From positions 23,206,570 through 23,270,569 of the forward strand of contig NC_090707.1 of the NCBI RefSeq assembly GCF_040954835.1: a stretch of 64,000 nucleotides of DNA. The letters are read 5' to 3'. The translations under genes were made by a program, and so were the position numbers. The stretch comes from Lepisosteus oculatus (lineage: Eukaryota; Chordata; Actinopteri; Semionotiformes; Lepisosteidae). Shown here in pieces: positions 49,061-63,480 of this stretch (position 1 is its first letter; each line of letters starts with the position of its first letter). The notes beneath the pieces are model-generated. The model ran no database searches. It was not told the origin of the DNA and worked only from the letters and a program-made list of their open reading frames with translations.

Positions 49061-52000
49061 ACTTTACTAATACCTTTATGTACAATACCTACTGTAATAC
49101 ATAATTCTATTAAGGGTTTTAAAAACGTATATGGATTGAAAATATTTTTAACCATGTTTTAATCAATTTCTTTCACTATCAGCTTGATGTCTCCGTATGG
49201 TCTTTTATAGTCAGTTCATTCACAGGTCACCGAAAATCAGTTCCAATAACATATTAGTTGAGTGCTTCAGCTGTTTAGATGTTTAGAAAAGATTTCAATA
49301 GCACGTTCACAGCAAATACTGTATTTTAGTCTTGTGTAATTGGCTTTCTGCAAATGTTGTACTGTGTATTACACTTCTACTTGCTTAAAATATAATAGAT
49401 TATAACAGATATTCACCATCATACAATAATATATAGTACTACCTTTATGAATCTTCCAGACTATTTTTGCAAAATGCTGATTCATAGGCTCTGTTTTATC
49501 CTTTTTTGCTATCCATACAAATAAAGGTAGCGGCAGTCTTGCATGTAATCTGGCATTATTATTTAAAGGCAGGACAACTGAGTGGTAGTGAAGAGGGTGT
49601 ATAATGTGCCACCAGAAATAGACCATTTGACACATCGGCTATCAGCCGAGAAACAAGGATAAAGGGGCCTTAGGGGCACAGATTCTATGGCACTGGAATG
49701 AGTAAAGAAACTCAAAGACTTAGGAGTCAAAAATAGTACTTGATATTGATTTTTTTTCTAAATTCATCAGCATCTTCTTATTTCATGAGAAAAATCACCC
49801 AAACAAAACTTTTATCTAAGGAACCATTACTTGATTCAAAAGGTGATGTTTTTATAAGAATGATTTATAGTAGAAACAACAGAAAGAACTGCAACAAAAT
49901 AAATCAAAGGTAAGTTGAAATGTGTATTTTCATGCTGTGTTATTGTTTTATTCTAACTTGATCATTTTGAAGGCCAAAGGGAGAACGCTGTGATGACGTA
50001 TATATATAATGACTCTGCTGCTCCAGCTTCACAAGAGAATTTGTGATCCTTGCAGTAAGGTTAAAGAATGTGGTCATTAATCATGAGTACCTGGCTTGCT
50101 TTATCACTGATAAATGATTTGACCTGTAAAGTACAGAGAACAGGTGAAAACAGTATGCTTGTGTCCCTTTGATATGGCTAAATAATATTTCTCAGAGACA
50201 GTTCATTTGAAACTAACAAATGAGGAATTTGTTGGTATCGACGCAAGAGTTTATTACATTAATCTCTTTGAAAGACAAATTTTAAAACCAGAAATAATTT
50301 ATGCAAAAATGTCTCTACTTTCTACTGTGAAATTAAATATCATTATTTTCTATATTAATCACTTTAGCTATGAAATATTGTGTTGTACATAAAACTGAAG
50401 ACAACATTTCAGTGCACTGATAAAAAATAAAGTCTATTTCTGGAGACTTCATTTTTAATAACAGGACAGGTGCAATCATTTTTAAAGATGTTGTTTCCAA
50501 ATACATTATCAAAATACTACTGGAATGAAATGAGTTTTATTTCTGTACGTCTCCCTAGAGGTTTAAGTATTCCATTTTACATATTTGAAATAGTGATTGC
50601 CATATTTGTGCCACAGATATCAAGGAAATTAAGCAGTTTGAAAAAATGTGTCAGATTCAGCATCATTATTGAGTATGTTATTTCATCAGAAACAAATGGG
50701 AGATTTTACATAGGATTAATCTCTTCTTGTCTTCTAACTTTCAAGTCGAGAGGAACCATGTACTTTGTTATTACAGTGACATATTTGTGAAACATGCTGA
50801 AAACTAAAATAACGAATAAACTAACCAATATGCAGAATTCAATATTCTAATACTGAGTTAAGTCCAAATAATTGGAATAGATCGTTTACTTTAGTGTTCT
50901 TATGATGAGGAAATTGTTATGTGAACAGTCTTAATAGTCTAAATTTTTCATTGCTGAAGTCACAGCAATAATAAAGAAAGAAATAAGTGTTATTATCCTC
51001 GAATCTGAGGACATGAAACGTGAACATTTTCCTTTTTTGTTTTCTGAAATTATAGGTTACTTCGAATTTACCTCTGTATAAGGTCTATATATAAGTTGCA
51101 GACAATGTATTAATTAACAACACATTAATTATTATACTGTATTTAGCATTTATTAAATAATCGACATGTTGCTCAAGTGAAGACTGGTAATGCATGTATG
51201 TAATGAAATGTAATGTATTTCAATAATGCAATATTTCAGACTGTATTATTTTCTTTCTGGTGGGCCCATGTCTGGCATCTATTGAAAAGGTGTCTACATC
51301 ACTGATACCGTCAGTGTAACTAATCCTAATTGGAAAAGCTACATCTGAGACGAAATAAAAGTTGTATTCTGGAGTAATTTTATTCATAGGACATGCAAGA
51401 TAACAAGACTTCTCTGGATCCAATTTTCCTTCAGCCCTGATAAAGTTAGAAATCTGACCTTTATAATTGTTAAAACAAAACATAATGTGCACCAGAAAGC
51501 CGCTTTAATAAATGTCATTTTTTAGCAAAACATCATTTTTATGGTAGTCTTGTAGACAATAAAGTAGGAACATGTGAGTTTTCTTTTTTAAAACAGATTT
51601 CCACAATACAGTTGATGATTTCAGTTATGCTACACAAGTTATGTGAGCTGTTTTAATTAACTGTGCAACAAAACCATAGAATCCTCCTGTAAATGTCTAA
51701 CATTCAATTTAATTCCAATACATTACACGTGGGCTATATGCAACTGCAGCAATGTTTTACAATATTCTACAAATACAATGACTGCATTTTTCAGATTGTG
51801 TTGGCCAAGTAGACTTTGACTGAACAGAAAGTACTGTAGTCCTACAGGGCAGCCTCAAAATGGCTCCATTGTAAGCTTTATGTATTTTTGTTCAGTACCA
51901 TTGTTGGAATCTCTCTCATAGAAATAGTTTTATTGAAATGCTTTCCTGTTGCAGATTCTGTTCATTGCAGGGCACACGACAGAAAAAAATAAATTAGCCT

Positions 52001-52810
52001 TAATGTGTCACTTTAGTTGCATCCGAGGTAATTATTTGGTTTACAGTTTTAATGACTTTTTTTCTTTCTTTTAAATGAACAACGAAGGGGTTGATCCTCC
52101 TACCCTGTCCCCAAACTGTTACTTTTAACCACAGGAGTTGTGTAGGTATTCTGTTCAGAAGTGTTTTCTGCAAATACAGATTTGCGGGAAACAGTGATGA
52201 ACAAGAATTATTTTACAGTAAATGGGGTATGTTAAACATAATACCCTTAGTAAAATGATAGCATTTTGTTAATAAAAAAATGTATAGCTACATTAACATA
52301 ACAATAACATTAACCTTCCATTCGAATCATTTAGCCGAGAAGCAATTGCTTAGAGAAGCAATTTGAGTCGCCCCCTGCTCCCACACAGTCATCACACTGA
52401 AAATGAAGTAAAACTACTGAAGCTATTTCAGAAATGCTGCAATTTCGCAGGTGATTTTTAAACTTGAAATCACAATGATAACAATCAATTTTTCAAGTGC
52501 TGAGTTGACCCTGTTTCTTGATTAGTCTGCAAAGCTTGGGGTACTTTTTAAGGAGTTTTATGGACGTTTGCAGACAGGAATTCTGCAAATGTGGAACCAG
52601 AACATCTGGAATTCAGAAATGCAGGCACTGACATTGTCAGTGCATCTACTACAGAGACAGTAGCTGTGATTTTTCATTTTGAGCTATGGTCAGAGCAACA
52701 ACACAATATTTAGAGGTCACCTTATTTAATCATATTAGGTGATCTGATGTTGGATCGATTTTAAAAGTCTCTTATGTAAAGAATTAGTAGACGTCAACAA
52801 CGACGACAAC

Positions 52811-52872
<62 letters not shown>
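52811..52872. repeat. (TAA)n microsatellite, about 20 units
   Basis: An uninterrupted trinucleotide run, preceded by imperfect CAA/CGA repeats from 52796. The minus strand translates as a leucine run, which is an artefact of the repeat. Likely polymorphic in length. Confidence 0.97.
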
Positions 52873-52873
<1 letters not shown>

Positions 52874-53544
52874 TGCGTCTTGTTGTCCTTTGGGGACTCG
52901 ACCTTTCTTCTTTCTGCATTAATTGTGCAATCAACCTTGTTCAATTAAATCACTTATGCTGCATAGCTGTTCAGTGTAAGTAGGCTCTAAGCCTTTACTA
53001 CGCTAAAGACAACAATCTTTCATGAGTACAAACATTTTTATCTAGAACTTTTTCCTTGAGCCCTCTGAATCCTAGGATTAAAGCTATGGGAGATTTAAAG
53101 AATGTGAAAAATGGATGAACAAACGAAAAATTAAATGTATTTCGTAAATGCAAGAGGTAAAACTTTCAAACTTGAAAATTACCAAAAAGCTAGCTGTTTA
53201 GAGGTTAATTGTCCAGATTAAGATTAAATTTTAGCTCCTGGCAAATTGTGTTTTGCAAGCATTCTGATTTTACATGGTGAAATTAATAAAGACAAACATG
53301 TTGGCTACAACCCTTTTGAAACTCACTTTCAAGAGCTGTTCAGTAAGATTAATATGGCTGTTAACCTTAAAGAGCCTAGTTTGGGGAGAGCTGGCAACAT
53401 AAAATGATTTCTGCTGCTGTGGTTAATCATGCCCAGGGCTGGTCTCTTCTTATTATTTCAAAGTTGTTTAATTACTTATTATAATTTTAAATCAGTAGAG
53501 AGTCTATAAAACAGTTTAATTTAATTATAATCATAATTGCTTAA

Positions 53545-53835
53545 AGTGGTATAGCTCTTTTTACCACAAAGGGTCCCAAAGCACTTTAATTATAAGAGGG
53601 GGCCCAACATCTACTATAGTGCTGCACCCTTTGGCTGGTGTACTCCAGCTACCCTGCTACACAGCAAATTATCTGATTAAGGGTATAATGTATGGATGCC
53701 ATATTGTGCAAAGCCAGCATACTGGGGTTAAAACCCTTAGTCTTATGAACTATGCCTATAGGATCTTTAATGACTAAGTAGTTAGAACATCATTTTAAAT
53801 CTGAAGGATGGATGCTTAAACTGTGTTTAAGAATC
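53545..53835 (+). repeat. diverged copy of the same fish repeat family
   Basis: TATAGCTCTTTTTACCACAA, GGTCCCAAAGCACTTTAATT, then ATGGATGCCATATTGTGC, CATACTGGGGTTAAAAC, AGGATCTTTAATGAC and TCTGAAGGATGG follow the same order as the repeat at 61.4 kb. Heavily mutated. Confidence 0.5.
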
Positions 53836-56740
53836 AAGTTGGTGTTCACTTCTCATGTTACTCTTGGTTGGGAAGAGTGTTTGGCATTATTTTTGTTATT
53901 GTCACACACTATAATGTGTATTTTGGTTCCAGTTTATATCCTGCTTTTATATAATCCTACCTTTGAACCTTAAGACTCTTTGCCTTAGCATTTAAATGTC
54001 GTGTTTCTTTTTGTAATTCTAACTAACATAGAAGAGAGATTATCTTCATGAAGTGTCTTTGGACACTTATCCTTCCCAGCACAGGCTTAAAGGCCAATGT
54101 CACTCCTGGGTCACAGCAAATGAACTGCTGGGGATTTCCCCAGTGAACGAGGTGTGCAGTTGTTGCCGTTCCTCAGTGTGGGTAAACAGCTAGGCAGCCC
54201 ATTGCATGCTCCTGACTCGCCTCTGACGCAGATTGTCTGCTAGGTCATGCGCCCTGGATAATTCCTAATTTTAGTTTGCATGGTGTAACACTGGCACAAG
54301 CTAAGACACACTGGCCACTGCTTCAACCTTTTGGTAAACTGTAAAATGTATGCTTCTTACGATTCACTCTAATAGCTAGTACAATGATGAGCTTTAATAA
54401 AAAATGCAACTACTGACAATATGCATAAGCTACAACAATTACACATTTATCACAGACTGATGTTTAATAATGAAAATTTGACTGAAGTTAATTGGTTTTG
54501 AAAAACATGAATATACATACTTAAGTAAAGTAACAGGAAATAGTTAATTCCACAGTGAGAAGTTGAAAGAAAACAATGTTCTTTGTGTATAAAGGAGAGA
54601 GATGAAAGGTGTTTAAAACAAAGAGAATGTAAGAAAAGACACAACAGGTGAGATGATGCCCAGACAAAGGAAAATCTGGGGGATAAGTATAAATAAACTG
54701 AAATCTGAATGAAGTAGGTATAAAATAAATCATCGAAACCTGTTGGAAGGTATAATCTTCGTTTAAGGATGATCTTGGCTTTTGGTGCATTTCTGGATTA
54801 AGAGTCATGGAAACTGTGTAAAAGGATGCAGAGTTAGTGTAATCATGGCCTGAAGTGAACTTGGCTTGGAGAAATCTTTGATGCATGCTGCTCAAATGTG
54901 TTCCCTGAACGGTTATCCTGAAATGGATAAGTAGCTTTCTTCCTGCGTAACCTATGTATTTTACATTAAATACATGGAATCAATTTAAAAGGTCCTTTAG
55001 TCGTGTACTTTTATTGCCCATGGGAATGTGGTCTGTATGACTTCTTTAATGCAGTACTGTACCAAACTCTACAATGTGTGCCAAATGTTGTGATTTATCT
55101 TTGTTGTGTCAGTGGGAGCACAGGTGACAATGAACAGTTTCTACCTTAGAATTAAACCCAAATGTTCCTTTGTGTTATTAAAATAAATATAATTCTATTA
55201 CTTCCAACGTTCCATATTTGTAACTTTAGCTGCCTCACTGGCTGCCTTAAATACGTTTCATTTTACACCCTTGGAGGCAAATGTTCAAGAAACATTTGTG
55301 TTTTATTTTAAGAATGGTACAAAGTAACGCATGGTTTCTCTAAGGGCTATTTTGCTGGATGAGTAGCAAAAGGGAGGCATTTCAGTGTTATAAAGCATAA
55401 GCGGCTTGGATAGAATTATTTTCATTCTGTTTTTGACCGAAAAAGCATGTGCTTGTTAATTTGTAAATACATTGTCTCTAATGGAGATCCATGCCTGTTA
55501 TATTCTTTATTATTGTCTTTAAGCATGTACTTGATGTTCCACTATCTACTGTATCTTAGCTGTTGTATTTATTAACCACCTTCCCATAGATTGTGATGTT
55601 ACATTGTATAGAAAGCTGTCCTTACCTTGGAATCATAATTTTGCTGTTTAGTAAATAAGATATTAGATTAATAGATGGATTGTGTGTATTTTTGTTTAAG
55701 TATAATATTGAATTCACAATAACAAATAGAGATGTTAGAAATATATATTATCAGCAGGTTGAGAACCAGGAATTAAGCAATTCAATTTTTAATCCTACTG
55801 TATACCCGACTGGGAATAGACTAATGCGTTCAAATGAATTTGTAATGAAAAGAGCCTGTGCTAGTTGTAACAATTTCAAATTAATTTTCTTGCAATTGCT
55901 GGGCTTGTTAGTGTTAGGTCTCAAAATCATTTCAGCAAAGCAGTACGGTGTCCCAGCCTCAAAGTTCCATTTACTACTTTTCTTCAGAGAACTTGCATTT
56001 TTTTGCATAGCTTATTAGATTCCCCACATTTGTATCAAAGCCTTTTTGGTTATTCTGCCTTACGTGTATAACATAAGATTACTTACAGATTTAACATAAA
56101 AGATAAATGCTTAAAAATCAAATCAATTAACATTAATTTTACTTATTTGTTTTTTATTAGTTGTAATACGCATTAAAGTAGTAGGATCAAGATATATCTA
56201 GCAATGTGTTCCATGTTTACCTAAGATGAAATATAGAATATAGAATATTTATTTTTTTAATATTTCATGGGTATATTCACATTTAGATTAAAATTAATAT
56301 TATCCCTCTAATTGTATTGTTAAACATTTTTATTATCAGATTATCAAAAAATGAAATTAATCAAATACATTTATGGTTTAATTTTAATTAGTTCTATTTA
56401 TTATTAAATTAAATTAATTAAGATTTTTAACAATACAACTTTAACATACAATATTTAATATTTTAATAAAAATGATTAACATATTTTGAGACACTTCCAT
56501 GTAAACAAAAATATTTCTCTTTTTGATTTGTCTATAGAAAGGTGTGTCTAAGTCCAAAGTAACTACTGCTAAGAAACAGGTTATATCTGAATAATTGACA
56601 TGTCGTTGCTTCTTGACCTTTGAAACAATTGTATTTATAAGGGGAAAATTCTTAGATGCTGTTTCTTTATTCACTAGGTCCACTACCTATATCCTGGATA
56701 ATTAGAGAAAAGGCTATACTGTACGTTTCTAGAAATAAAA

Positions 56741-56763
56741 GTTTAGTTTAGTTTAGTTTAGTT
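56741..56763. repeat. short (GTTTA)n tandem repeat
   Basis: Four exact GTTTA units followed by GTT. Minor. Confidence 0.8.
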
Positions 56764-58139
56764 GCTTAGTTTCATAGATTTTGGCAGCAAATGTTTATGT
56801 GCAAACAATGATTTCTGTTATATAGTATATTGGTAAATGAGTCAAATGAGAATTATGTTTTAAGAGAGTAAATTGTTCAAATATTAAAAATTACAAAGTA
56901 GTTCAGAGTTTTGAGGAAATACAGAAGAGGCAAATACAAACTAAGGGCATAGTATTAATACAGATGATCCAGATAAACTTATATAGAATTGAAATGAAGT
57001 CTCATTTGTAATGAATGATTCACTGCATGCACTTTAAACTTTTGTTTGTTATTTCATGTGACTCTTGCCAACATCCACATTTTTTTGATTGAGTGTCATC
57101 AGATCTCTGATTCAGCCATCTGTTCTACACCAGCTTTTATTCTGATGCATACTTTTTGGTTTCAGATTTTTAAGTTGTTTTGTTTTTATTTTTTAAATTA
57201 TTTCACATTAATCTGTGTGCATTCCAATGCAAGAGAAAACCTTTGACCAATCAGAAGTCCGGAAACGGGTAGAACTAATTTATTGGACAGGGCTAATAAA
57301 GTAGATGACTCAGGTAACAAAGATTTCACTGATAACTCTGTGCATTAGCTATAACTATTAGAGGGAGAGACACAAATGACTTTCAGGCCATGCCCTGAGG
57401 GACCATTCAAATTAAAATGGGAAAATTCTTTTAAGATTTACTGTGAATATATCCCGCTATGAGAAAGCTGACATCTGAGCCACAAACTGTAGCCCTGTGC
57501 CTGCATGCCATCAGATTACACATATTGTATGTGTTTGGGAGGTCTGTCACCCTTGGCTTGCAGAACCCTTCCTGGCTTCAATGATCTACCATTGGTCCCC
57601 CATCAGAGAAGCTTACTCAGCCCCAAAAACTGAGTTCATCACAGAGGTGTTAATCAGCAAAAGATATTCAGTTCCTCTCCTCCTGTAGAACATCTCTACA
57701 GACCTCTATTCCACTGGAGGAGCCAAAACGGATTCCTGAGAAACTCCATTTCTCTTCCTGGCTAAATATAAACACTTCTACTCTAGCATTTAGAAAAATA
57801 GTGCAGTATGCAAAATTCATTCCATGCATCAGAGATGCATTTACAGATGCGGATTGTTAAGATATATTCCCTCTGTACCAGTGTCTTGATTAAATTATAG
57901 GGGTCAAATAATCACCTGGGAATCAGTCTCAGAAGACTTCTTTGTAAATGACAAATTCTTTGTGACTGGTAGATGTCACACAGCTCTAAAAGGAAAATAG
58001 CTGTGCCAGGAGCGCAGGGGGTAGGATTTCCAGCCATAATGCTTCAGGAGGCTAAGAGTGGAAGAGAGGGAGGGAGTAAAGGCAAAAGGAAGATGATTGA
58101 GAGAAGAAGAGGCACAAAATGGAAAAGAGAGAGAGCCGA

Positions 58140-58212
58140 GGGACGCAGCTGGAGTTGTCAGTTAGATCTACATTTCCCATTATGTCAGCGTGGGGCTGTT
58201 TTATTTTTAATG
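58140..58212 (+). promoter_or_regulatory. possible second muscle-type motif cluster in SPEG intron 1
   Basis: An E-box CAGCTG at 58146-58151 lies 50 bases before TTATTTTTAA (58201-58210), which fits the MEF2 consensus, in a locally GC-richer stretch that follows a purine-rich run. Such pairs arise by chance in AT-rich DNA, so this is weak. Confidence 0.2.
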
Positions 58213-60447
58213 TTGGTAAAAGAATTCCTATGAGGAGAGCTTCTATGTTGCAAAGCTTGGGGCTCTGTCTTTCCAGTCTGCATGGATAAAAACACCATTG
58301 CTTTCTACTCATTAATATACCTATAGATGATCCACATAAAAATTATGTGTTTTTTTATCCAGATTATATATACTGTATATATCTTATTTTTTATCTCTCT
58401 AATGACTTAGATGTTCACTACAGCATATTAGAATGAATTTAGACTACTAAATGGACATTTGACAGTCTTCTTATTGACTTATAGAAATCTGTATAATATA
58501 AAAATAAGAAGAGAAATTTAAATATTTTTGCCTTTACTGTATACTTGCAGGTGTCAGAGCATTGTTTCAGTGCCTTGCTCCCCAAAATATTATTTTCTTT
58601 GTGTAAATACAGTATATTTATTCCCCAACAAGATATAATTTTTTATATGATTTTCATCAGTAATTTAAGACAAGATCATGTGAAGAAAAAATCACATGCA
58701 ATTCTCTGTATTGTTAAATGCAGAGTAATCTAACATTCTAATATTGAGTTTAGTTCCCAATACTAACCATTGGGAAGTCTGTGTTTGAAAGAGAAACATG
58801 ATCTAATCTAGAAGAGCCAGGAGGAAAGGCAACCATTCTCAATGAAAAGACAGTCTTCAGGATTATGTCATTCTCACACTGAGTTTAATTTCCAGTAAAG
58901 AATAGCTATTTCCAATATACAGCTGCTTGGTTTGTAAAAGCTCCTTTGAGTTTATCACATTAGTTCAAAGTCCTAGTTTATGTAAGGCATAACCTTGAAC
59001 ACTAACAAACTAGTGTTTAATCTCTAAAGTTTCATACGGTGATCATTATTTTAAACTAACATGGAGCACATACTGTAATTTGACTGTTTGCTCATTATTT
59101 ATTCAGTATTCTTCTCAAAGACCTTTAAAATGCCTCTCTAGCAACAACGGCATATTTTATTGTATAATTTATTTTTAATCTATGTTCTGTCTGGCTAATT
59201 TTCTATAGATAATTGAAACCTGTACTGTTTTTGTATTCAGTGCAACCTAAAATGTATTGGAGCCTTTTCATTCAAACTGCACAAATGCATAAGACAAAGC
59301 TTGAGATTTCATTTTATGTAGTTAAAAATAAAATAAATTAAGACTGATAAATAGATATCTTTTGTAATTGTTTTTCCAGGAGATAGCACCTCTCTAGTGC
59401 TTCTTCTATTATTTCTGAAACACCTGAAAAAAGATACATTCTTCACAACTTTCCCCTTTCCCTTTGATCTGACAGAAAACAAATTACTTATGATTCTGTT
59501 TCCTGTAGTACTATTTATTGAATTACTATCTGCAGGGCTTTGGGGTTAATGGATAATTGCAGTGACTGTATAGTAATGCCATCACAGCACCAAATCCCTG
59601 ACAGCGGCGCAGTTCCTGTAAAGGCTAGTATGATAGCTCATTCCTGTGTAAGCATGGACATGGTGATGTAACTCTTGTACACAGTGCCTGCCAGCAAGTG
59701 CCAGCATCCCTGATTTACTTCTCCAGTGCCTGCTAAATGGAGCTGTTTTGTGTTATTACACCATGCTTGTAGCAGTCTACAGATTGTTCCACATTTCATT
59801 AGTAGGCTCCTCTGGGAGAACACCTGTAGTCTGCAGGTCCCATGGTAACTAACTGGAACTGAATATACTTTCATTGACAAAGTGAATGATTCTATAGCCC
59901 TAAATAGAATTTGTCATTCTAGAGTGCAGCATTGTTTTTTGTGGTTAGTGTGATTGTTTCAAAGCTTCAAGTCACTGCTAAAGGCTAGGTCCACTTAATA
60001 ACCAGGACTATTAATTTCACGGTTTCCTGTTGAGACTACATTTATTAGTATTTTCCAAATTAAGAAAACTATTTAAAACTTACAACGGAAGTGCCTGTAG
60101 GACCATCTAAAGGAACAGTCACAGATTTATAAAGAAGCATATATTCCTTGATTCTCTGTCTCATTTTCATCCTGCGCCACAAAGAAGAATGACTCATCTA
60201 CAAAATAATAACTGTAGACTTATTTTCAGGATATTTATGGGCATGTATTATCTCATCAGTGATATGCTGGAATAGAATAACTACTTTGTTCCACCTAACT
60301 CCTACCTCCAATAATTATCAATTGGGGTATGGGGCATCAACAAGCAGAGCTAAAAAATCAATGCAGTGCAAAATTTAAAATTATTTGCTTTAGTTTAAAT
60401 TAAAATACTGAAGTATATTTAAAATTATGGACCGTATATACTGGGTG

Positions 60448-60722
60448 GCATGGTTGTCCAATGGTTAGCTCTGGAGAACTGGGATCAATTCCTGGGGTGC
60501 TCTCTTAGTATGTTTTCCCTTTGTTCATGTGAGTTTCCTCCCACAGTCCAAAGAAATACTGGAAGGGTTAATTGGTATTTGGGAAAAACTGGCCCTGGTG
60601 TGAGTGTCTGTCCTCTGTGATGGATTGGCACCCCTTCCAATGTACTGTATATCCTGCCTTGCACCCGTGGTTTGCCAAGATAAGTTCTGTGACCCTATAA
60701 ATAAGGCAGTTAAAAAATGGTT
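60448..60722 (+). repeat. tRNA-derived SINE copy, same type as 3.9 kb
   Basis: TGGTTGTCCAATGGTTAGC resembles the A-box region and GATCAATTCC a decayed B box. TTTCCTCCCACAGTCCAAAG, GGTTAATTGGTATTTGGG, TATCCTGCCTTGCACC and a final AGTTAAAAAATGG follow the order of the copy at 3.9 kb. Strongly diverged. Confidence 0.75.
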
Positions 60723-61375
60723 TCAATATAATGGTTATTTTGTTAATTTATGTTTCACATATGATACAAAAAATGTTTAATTAAACTACTGTATGTGAAT
60801 ATATGTATACAGTATAAAACAAATTATGAAATTAAAGATTATTTTATATAGTACTTTTAATAATGAGATCTCTCAAAGCTCTTTACAGTCAGGTTATATG
60901 GGGTCTTGTAGGTATAGGTTTTGGCTCTTGATGTGAAAATTATCTTAGTTTAAGGATATTTTAGATCAACCTTCCTCTTTGAGCACATTGGATATTAACA
61001 AAAAGAATGAGGAATCCTTAACAGATGTGCTCATTACAAGATGAAAGCTTTTTCCTTCCTTTTCAATTAATATTTTTCAGCACTCTTTGAAAAAGCATTC
61101 TCTGACGGTCTGAGTCATATAACACAACATAGCACTTCTAGAAGTAATTTTTTTCTGTTTTTCACAGGCCTCCTTTATCCAGTAAAATAGAGACATACTG
61201 TAACTGCATCTGAAAGTACCATGTTGATTGAAAGTGAATAAAAATGCACAGACCCTCATCTTGTAATTAACAAGTCTCCAGAAGATTCCTCCCCATTTTA
61301 GTGAAGCTGGACAAGCTAAACCATGTTAGCTTACAGTATATGAGCTACAATATACTTCACTGTAAGAGCCACCTT

Positions 61376-61855
61376 TATTAATAATAATAATTAATAATTG
61401 CTTACACTTACATAGGGCTTTTTTGGACACTCGACTTAAAGCGCTTTACAGGTAATGGGGACTCCCCTCCACCACTACCAATGTGCAGCATCCACCTGGA
61501 TGATGCGATGGCAGCAATAGTGCACCAGAACACTCACCACAGTGTGGGGAGGAGAGCAGAGTAATGAAGCCAGTTCATAAATGGGGATTATTAGGAGGAC
61601 ATGATTGGTAAGGGCCAATTAGAAATCTGGCCAGGATGCCGGGCCAAATTATTACACCCCTATTCTTTTAGAGAAATGCCCTGGGATTTGTTAATGACCA
61701 CAGAGGGTCAGGACCTCAGTTTTACATCTCGTCCAAAGGAATAGCGCCTTTTTTACAGTATAGTGTCCCGTCACTATACTGGGGCATTAGGACCCACACA
61801 GACTGCTTCCAGTCTATTGCCTGCTGATTGGGTGCTTGTGTGGATAAAAGAGGAA
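61376..61855 (+). repeat. longest copy of the fish repeat family also seen at 43.3 and 53.5 kb
   Basis: It starts after TAA-type low-complexity sequence. Blocks in order: TTAAAGCGCTTTACAG, GCAGCATCCACCTGGATGAT, GATGGCAGCAATAGTGC, GGGGATTATTAGGAGGACAT, CCAGGATGCCGGG, ACCACAGAGGGTCAGGACC, CAGTATAGTGTCCCGTCAC and ACTGGGGCATTAGGACCCAC. These blocks are familiar from multi-copy repeats in fish genomes, but I cannot name the family with certainty. Confidence 0.6.
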
Positions 61856-63039
61856 GGTACATAAATCAGTTACATATCCAAGAACACGTACATTACGTGC
61901 ATTCTAACACAAATATATTCCCATGCAATGTTTTGTCTTACCAGCAAAATCCTGAACAGGAGTTTGCAAGTCTTGTGTTGTAAGATTTATAGATCTCTGC
62001 ATCTTTTAAATAGTAACTAGCAACATTGTGATTAGTTGGACATTAACAAGTGGGAGCTGTCAAGCCCCACATTCTCCCTCGCAAACACTGTTACATTGCC
62101 AAACCCACTGTTTCACAATCTCATTCCTAATTGAACCCATCACATTCCCACATGCACCAGATTCCACAAATTCTCACTCCAGACCAATTTTCCATCCATA
62201 TCCCTTTTCCTTCAGTATTTAAAGTTCCCTCACACACCAACCTATGTTCATTATTGAGAAGCCTCCCAAAGTATCCTCTTGTATGTGTTTCTAACCTTCC
62301 TAATCTTTGCTACTGCCTTTTTGACCATGCTCTTTGGATTTTGTTTTTTGGATTATCTTTCTTGGATTTCCTTGGTTATGAGACTCATTGCTTCTCCAAT
62401 TGACCAGGACCCTGGATTATGTGTTTTGGATTGTCCCTGTGGTACTTTACATTCTGCAGGATTTGTGGTCCTCCTATTCTACCGATTGGTTCCCTGATAG
62501 GGGTGACATTGTGATTAGGTGTGTTTCTATGTCTTGTTAGTTTGTTGTGGTAGTAGGAGTTGCTGGAGTAGCTTCAGGAAAAATTAGAGTGGGTTAATGG
62601 TTAGTGGATGTGCATAGGAGCAAAGGTGGATAAGAACTGCTACTGTTTGGTTTTGACATGCTACCTAATCATAATGCATAAATAGTTTTTCACCATGTAC
62701 AGTACATACATGATAGCTTCCATCTGAATGAGATTGGCTCCAGTCAGTTTAGAGTAAGAAGTTTAAAAAAAAAGCTAAATAAGAATGGAAATAGGGCAGA
62801 ATCTGTAAGGGTGATACAGTCAAAAGAAGACAAGTAATTTGTAGGGGCCAGAAATTAAATGTTTATGTCTTAATGCTAATAGAAATATCAGACTAATAAT
62901 TTTTTTTAAAAAAATGGCAGTAAATGCTTTACTGTGGGAAATATGAAGCTAGAATCACTGAGACATTGTTCAGTGAGTTGTGGTGCTGATTTAACATGTG
63001 GATACACAGCATTCTGAAGATTATGAAAGAAAGGAAAGG

Positions 63040-63480
63040 GAAGAGTAGCTCTAGACATCAAAAAAGAGCATTCGGATTCGAGAACTTGTCCTAGATAAAT
63101 CAAGTGTCTCAGAGTTGATCTGTGCCAAACTCAAAAGTATTCAAAGAGCATAGTGTTAGGAGCAGGCTATACCCTATACAATACAAATGTGAGTTATAAT
63201 GCATTCTTATGTTATGAAATTAGGGATGTGAACATAAAGGAAAAAGTAGTTTTCATTGGAGATTTTAACTTTTCTCCCATAGATTATGGGGGAAAAAAAG
63301 CAATAGGAATAGCAGTTGAAATTGAAATGGTAGATATTAGTAATGACTGCATTCTTAGTCACTGTGTCAGAACACCTTCTATAGGGAATGTTTGAATTGA
63401 TCTAGTCTTTTCAAACAATCAAGACAGAGTGAGGAAAACAGATGAGGGAACCATTTTGGAACTGCCTTAATGAAAGAGGA
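63040..63480 (+). mobile_element. CR1/L2-like LINE fragment, endonuclease domain
   Basis: One frame reads KVVFIGDFNFSPIDYG, with the GDFN motif of the APE-type endonuclease of LINEs. It continues with NDCILSHCVRTPSIGNV and, one stop later, IDLVFSNNQDRV, the usual sequence of this domain (a C-V-P-T/S-x-G-N motif, then LDLVFS). Upstream VALDIKKE resembles the preceding strand. The TGA after GNV and further stops show it is dead. The reverse transcriptase part is not found before the window end. Confidence 0.75.

Noticed and set aside
52735-52944. Minus-strand frame with a long leucine run
   Set aside because: It is the translation of the TAA microsatellite and has no coding signature.
57973-58312. 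Open frames of 86 codons on both strands
   Set aside because: They come from a purine-rich low-complexity stretch and show no conserved motif.
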